DNA of 64,000 bases from Microbacterium wangchenii (lineage in GTDB: Bacteria > Actinomycetota > Actinomycetes > Actinomycetales > Microbacteriaceae): assembly GCF_004564355.1 (NCBI RefSeq), contig NZ_CP038266.1:248001-312000 (forward strand). Reading direction: 5' to 3'. The position numbers were made by a program, and so were the translations under genes. Positions 60,901-64,000 of this stretch are shown piece by piece (position 1 is the stretch's first letter; every line of letters begins with the position of its first letter). The notes beneath the pieces were generated by a model. The model did no database searches. It was not told the origin of the DNA and saw only the letters and a list, made by a program, of their open reading frames with translations.

Positions 60901-62004
60901 TCAGCCGATTGTCGGAGCGAGGGTGGAGTTCGAGGCGGGCGCAGGAGCGGCGTCGTAGAGCGCGTTGAGGGTTCGGTAGAGGTGTCGGGCGAGGTAGCGC
61001 TTGATGCAGCGTCGGATCTCGCGGCGGGTGCGTCCTTCGGCCAGGCGCTTGTCGAGGTAGGCCTTCGTGCCGGGGTCGCGACTCATTCGTGTGATCGCGA
61101 TGAAGTGGAGCGCTTTGTTCAAGCGCCGATCCCCACCCCGGTTCAAGCGGTGGCGGGTCGTGTTGCCGCTGGACGCGGGCAGCGGGTTCACGCCGGCGAG
61201 CGAGGCGAACGCGGCGTCGTTTCGGACTCTGCCGGGGTGGGACCATGCCGTGATGACGACGGCTGCGGTGTAAGCGCCGACGCCGGTCTCCTGCAGCAGG
61301 GGCGCCGCGGGGCTCGCGGTGATGAGTTCGGTCATGCGGGCGTGGTTCTCGGTCAACGCGTCCTGCAGGTCAACGATTCGTCGGGCCAGCCGGACGGCCT
61401 CGCCTCGCGCGGTGGCGATGGCGATGGGCTCGTGGCGCTTCTGCCAGCGTGATGCCTGTCCGATCTGGGCCGCGCTGAGGGGCTTGCGGGCGTCGATGCC
61501 GAGTTCGTTGGTGCGCAGAAGCGCGGTGAGCGCGTTCACGTTCACCGTCTTCTCCGTCGACATCTGGTCGCGTGCGGCGACCAGCACGCGGAGCGCTTGA
61601 CGCGTCCCGTCGTCGGCGCGGGGACGACGCAACTGGTTCTCTTCCAGCGGCAGCACGGCGGCTGCGATCGCGTGAGCGTCCAACGGGTCGGACTTGCCAA
61701 GGCCGCGGCGGGTTCTGGCGCTGATGCGGGGTGCTTCGACCACCTCGTATCCGCTCTCGGTGGCCGCGCGGGCCAGTCGCGCGCCGTAGGTGGCGACACC
61801 CTCGATCGACCACAACGTATCGGCCTCACCCCCGGTCAGGCGGCCGGCCCAGCCGATCGCGCGGGCGATGCCCGGCGGGCTGGTCGGGAACTGTTGGCAG
61901 CCCAACAGCTGCCCAGACCCCGTCTCGATGACGGCATACGTGTGTGTCTTGGCGTGGGTGTCCACGCCGATGACGAACGGATGGGAGTGCGCGACGATAG
62001 TCAT
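60901..62004 (-). CDS. IS110-family transposase (DEDD recombinase)
   Basis: A 367-aa IS110 transposase. The N-terminal RuvC-like DEDD domain shows FVIGVDTHAKTHTYAVIE, LWSIEGVATYGARLARA and GLGKSDPLDAHAIAAAVL. The C-terminal Tnp2 domain has LLQETGVGAYTAAVVITAWSHPGRVRNDAAFASLAGVNPLPASSGNTTRHRLNRGGDRRLNKALHFIA, with the Ser of PASSGN as the likely nucleophile. ATG at 62004 is chosen; the frame upstream lacks family similarity. It is complete, so the element may be active. IS110 enzymes use a bridge RNA encoded in their non-coding end. Confidence 0.95.
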   Translation of the reverse strand: MTIVAHSHPFVIGVDTHAKTHTYAVIETGSGQLLGCQQFPTSPPGIARAIGWAGRLTGGEADTLWSIEGVATYGARLARAATESGYEVVEAPRISARTRRGLGKSDPLDAHAIAAAVLPLEENQLRRPRADDGTRQALRVLVAARDQMSTEKTVNVNALTALLRTNELGIDARKPLSAAQIGQASRWQKRHEPIAIATARGEAVRLARRIVDLQDALTENHARMTELITASPAAPLLQETGVGAYTAAVVITAWSHPGRVRNDAAFASLAGVNPLPASSGNTTRHRLNRGGDRRLNKALHFIAITRMSRDPGTKAYLDKRLAEGRTRREIRRCIKRYLARHLYRTLNALYDAAPAPASNSTLAPTIG

Positions 62005-62410
62005 TGCGGATCGGTCCTTCCTTCGATGGAACACGGGCACGGCCGCGCGGCGGCCGGCGCCGGCCCGGGAGGAAATCACTTCGCGGCATCACTGTGACGG
62101 GCCACGACCCAAGGAGGTCGGGCAGGCTTCTAATCAGGCCATCGAGGTGGGCCGGGTGGCGTCGGCCGCCCTCGCCCGGGACGGGCAGATCGAAAGAAAG
62201 GCCCACACGGGGCCAGCGGCATATCGAGCCACGACCGGACGAAGACGACCAACATCAACCCTGCCAGCCAGTCCCAGACCAGCCATCTCAAGACTCACAG
62301 CGGCATATCCTCCCTCGCTGCGCTCGGTCCGGTATTCCACGAGCCGTCACTGCACGACCGCCGCTCACTTCGAGGCTGGATATCAGGCAGCAGGGAGGTG
62401 TGACACGAGC
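62005..62410 (-). ncRNA. Candidate bridge RNA/left-end region of the IS110 element
   Basis: About 400 bases upstream of the transposase start without a credible gene. In IS110-group elements this end encodes the bridge RNA that specifies donor and target DNA. Structural signs here are a perfect 14-bp palindrome at 62052-62065, several short GC-rich hairpins up to about 62200, and a direct repeat AGCGGCATATC at 62215-62225 and 62299-62309. The loops and exact element ends cannot be set by eye. Confidence 0.4.
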
Positions 62411-62466
62411 CTCATCACGGGATTGTGAACTGCCGAACTGCGGGAGTGGGGAACTTCGGGACACCG

Positions 62467-62502
62467 GAAGCGGGTGGGAGTACCATCACTCCCACCCGCT
62501 TC
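62467..62502 (-). terminator. Intrinsic terminator after ssb
   Basis: GAAGCGGGTGGGAGT at 62467-62481 pairs perfectly over 15 bp with 62488-62502 around a six-base loop, 16 bases downstream of the ssb stop on the minus strand. Confidence 0.75.
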
Positions 62503-62517
62503 TGACGTGATGGTTGG

Positions 62518-62961
62518 TTAGCGTGTGATTCCTGCGCCGGCGTACGAGGCCGGTGTGGCGGACGGCCCCGGGGCGTGTGCTGCGGGGCCGTCAGCTTTTG
62601 GGCTGCGCTCGATGGCGACGTCGGCGAACTTGAGCGACGCGCCCACGTTGTCCGCGACGACGTCGCGTGACTCTCGGGTTTGTCCTTCCTTGTCGACGTA
62701 GGTGCCGAAGCGGAGGTCGCCGGCGACGATCACGGAGTCTCCCTTGTGGAGGGATTCCGCGACGTGGGCGGCTTGTTTGTCGAAGACGACGACGCGGTGG
62801 AAGACGGTGCCGGCGTCTTCCCACAGCCCCGTGGATTGGTTGAGTCTTCGGTCGTTGACGGCGACGGTGAAGCGGGCGTATTCGTTGCCGCTTTCGCCTC
62901 GGCCGTGTTCGGGGTCGGCGGTGAGGTTGCCCTCGAGCGTGACCGGGATTCTGGTGGTCAT
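62518..62961 (-). CDS. ssb: Single-stranded DNA-binding protein (element-encoded)
   Basis: A 147-aa SSB: TRIPVTLEGNLTADPEHGRGESGNEYARFTVAVNDR is the OB-fold entry, VFHRVVVFDKQAAHVAESLHKGDSVIVAGDLRFGTYVDKEGQTRESRDVVADNVGASLKFA the rest of the domain. The acidic C-terminal tip (DDDLPF type) of housekeeping SSB is missing, as in many mobile-element SSBs. Its ATG overlaps the DUF4913 stop. It is the last gene of the leftward operon. Confidence 0.92.
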   Translation of the reverse strand: MTTRIPVTLEGNLTADPEHGRGESGNEYARFTVAVNDRRLNQSTGLWEDAGTVFHRVVVFDKQAAHVAESLHKGDSVIVAGDLRFGTYVDKEGQTRESRDVVADNVGASLKFADVAIERSPKADGPAAHAPGPSATPASYAGAGITR

Positions 62962-63485
62962 GGTGTGGTTCTCTCTTTCTGTTGGGGAGCGCCCGGGTGG
63001 GTGCTCTGGTGAGCGTGGGCCGTTGTGGTCCACGCGGTCCATGCGGTCTCGTCGGTGACGCCGTCCCAGGTTCGGGGTTTGGTGGGGCGGTGTTCGGTGG
63101 AGCAGCCGCCGCCGTAGGCGCGGGTGAGGCGGGGGATGGCGATGGCGAGGCGTTCGTGCCAGCTGAGCGGGCCGAAGCCGGTGTCGGAGGGGTCGAACGC
63201 GGCGACGTGTGCGGTGTGCAGGGCGGAGAGTTCTTCGACGAGCGTGTCGTGTTGCCACCAGCAGGGTGGGACGGTGGAGACGGGGATGTTGTAGCGGGTG
63301 GTGAACCATTCCACCCACCCACGCAGCGCCTCCCACGCCGCAGGGGCGTCTTCGTCGCGGAGCGTGCGCCAGTTGATGGTGCCGCCACCGATCAACCCCG
63401 AATCACCGTCGCGGCGGGTCGGATCGAGACCGAGCGATTGGAGGAGGAGCTGTTCGACCTCAGGGTCGTACTCGGGTGTGCTCAC
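62958..63485 (-). CDS. DUF4913 family protein
   Basis: A 175-aa protein matching DUF4913: INWRTLRDEDAPAAWEALRGWVEWFTTRYNIPVSTVPPCWWQHDTLVEELSALHTAHVAAFDPSDTGFGPLSWHERLAIAIPRL. The family is confined to actinobacterial plasmids and integrative elements; function unknown. GTG at 63485 overlaps the stop of the HNH gene, and its own stop overlaps the ssb ATG. Confidence 0.82.
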   Translation of the reverse strand: MSTPEYDPEVEQLLLQSLGLDPTRRDGDSGLIGGGTINWRTLRDEDAPAAWEALRGWVEWFTTRYNIPVSTVPPCWWQHDTLVEELSALHTAHVAAFDPSDTGFGPLSWHERLAIAIPRLTRAYGGGCSTEHRPTKPRTWDGVTDETAWTAWTTTAHAHQSTHPGAPQQKERTTP

Positions 63486-63871
63486 GGTGCGGCCTGCTGT
63501 CGGGTGAGGGCGGCGCGTACGCGGCGGATCGCGAGGAGGGAGGCGTCGCGGTGGGCGCGGTTGTGGGCGAGGACGCGGTCGCGGTCGATGAGGCGGTGGA
63601 CGAGTTCGTGGCAGAACGGGTGCAGCGCCGTCAGGTCGTCGTGGTGTTCGGTGGCGAGCCACCTGCCGTCGCGAACGTACACGCCGCGGTAGGACAGGTG
63701 GTGCAGCTCGAGGGTGCGGCGGGTACCGGGGCGGCCGCAGCCGGCGCAGGTGACGGGTCCGTGGCGACCTTCGGTGCGGAACCAGCGGTCGCGGCGGCGG
63801 AACCAGGCGGCGGAGCGCAGGTATCCGGTGCGGTAGGTGTTGCGGACGGTGCCGCGGCGGGCGTTGCTCAC
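63482..63871 (-). CDS. HNH nuclease-like protein
   Basis: A 129-aa protein. CAGCGRPGTRRTLELHHLSYRG...DLTALHPFCHELVHRLIDRDR shows the zinc-binding CxxC, the HH of the HNH core and the C-terminal FCHxLVH, the layout of small HNH endonucleases. Basic N-terminus. GTG at 63871 overlaps the stop of the preceding gene. Element-encoded, role unknown. Confidence 0.78.
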   Translation of the reverse strand: MSNARRGTVRNTYRTGYLRSAAWFRRRDRWFRTEGRHGPVTCAGCGRPGTRRTLELHHLSYRGVYVRDGRWLATEHHDDLTALHPFCHELVHRLIDRDRVLAHNRAHRDASLLAIRRVRAALTRQQAAP

Positions 63872-63999
63872 GACGCCTCCTCCGTGGGTGTGGCGCGTGC
63901 GGCGAAGGTGGCGACCTGCTCGCGTTCGGCGTCCTTCTTCCCCGCGCGGATCGCGGCGGCGTCGGAGCGGGCGTCCCACCCGCCCAGATCGAGCAGCAC
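63868..63999 (-). CDS. C-terminal fragment of an element gene
   Basis: The last 43 codons of a leftward gene that extends past the window end: GWDARSDAAAIRAGKKDAEREQVATFAARATPTEEAS. Coupled to the HNH gene by a GTGA overlap. Too short to assign; by position it belongs to the transfer operon. Confidence 0.45.
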   Translation of the reverse strand: MLLDLGGWDARSDAAAIRAGKKDAEREQVATFAARATPTEEAS

Positions 64000-64000
64000 G

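Larger units (their letters stand above)
47633..64000. mobile_element. Integrative conjugative-type element, left part (continues past the window)
   Basis: It starts at the 3' end of tRNA-Ser(CGA). Contents are integrase, excisionase, ParA-type partition genes, a MobF relaxase with helicase domain, ssb, DUF4913, HNH, toxin-antitoxin-like genes and two insertion sequences. Codon usage is visibly less GC-biased at several loci (53600-54900, 59100-60700). Transfer (type IV secretion) genes are presumably beyond 64000. Confidence 0.8.

Noticed and set aside
47633..64000. Second attachment site inside the window
   Set aside because: No further copy of the tRNA-Ser 3' segment was seen up to 64000.

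Overview
The window looks like a chromosome segment of a high-GC Gram-positive actinobacterium, most probably a Microbacteriaceae (Microbacterium-like) organism. The evidence is the strong G/C bias at third codon positions, the conserved order folP-folB-folK-DUF3180-PH-PH-DUF2520-panC-lysS, a ClpC, a Rv2747-type N-acetyltransferase, and many genes that start 6-7 bases after a TANNNT box (leaderless transcripts).

Layout. 1-6836: folate/pantothenate biosynthesis operon with coupled starts (GTGA/ATGA overlaps) followed by lysS. 6843-10745: DUF4192 gene, small membrane protein, cardiolipin synthase, lipoprotein. 10934-14611: alpha/beta hydrolase, then a leftward operon of four related DUF2975-like membrane proteins plus a YozG-type XRE regulator. 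14795-22683: clpC, a receiver-like/thioredoxin-reductase-like flavoprotein, a GNAT enzyme, secreted and small proteins, a candidate small RNA, radA.

22760-45958 is a glycan-catabolic island. It holds two Gfo/Idh/MocA oxidoreductases, a GH38 mannosidase-type hydrolase, a formylglycine-type sulfatase, a GH36-like glycosidase, a protein with two fused metallo-beta-lactamase domains, a LacI repressor, a racemase-like protein, a YihT-like class I aldolase, an FGGY kinase, a DeoR regulator, a DUF1537 kinase, an ABC sugar importer without its own ATPase, and a second GH38/DUF5054-type hydrolase. Near-identical 18-bp palindromes lie in front of five of its transcription units, so one LacI protein probably controls most of the island. 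A SRPBCC protein and an L-lactate dehydrogenase follow.

47545-47635 is tRNA-Ser(CGA). A mobile element begins at its 3' end and runs past the window end. It carries a tyrosine integrase, excisionase, ParA and a partner, a glutaredoxin-like protein, an Arg/Lys-rich repeat protein, a zeta-like protein with a degenerate P-loop and its epsilon-like partner, an AAA ATPase, a truncated IS30, a MobF relaxase/helicase, an IS110 copy, ssb, DUF4913 and HNH genes. This content fits an integrative conjugative element with only its left part in view. No CRISPR array or rRNA was seen.
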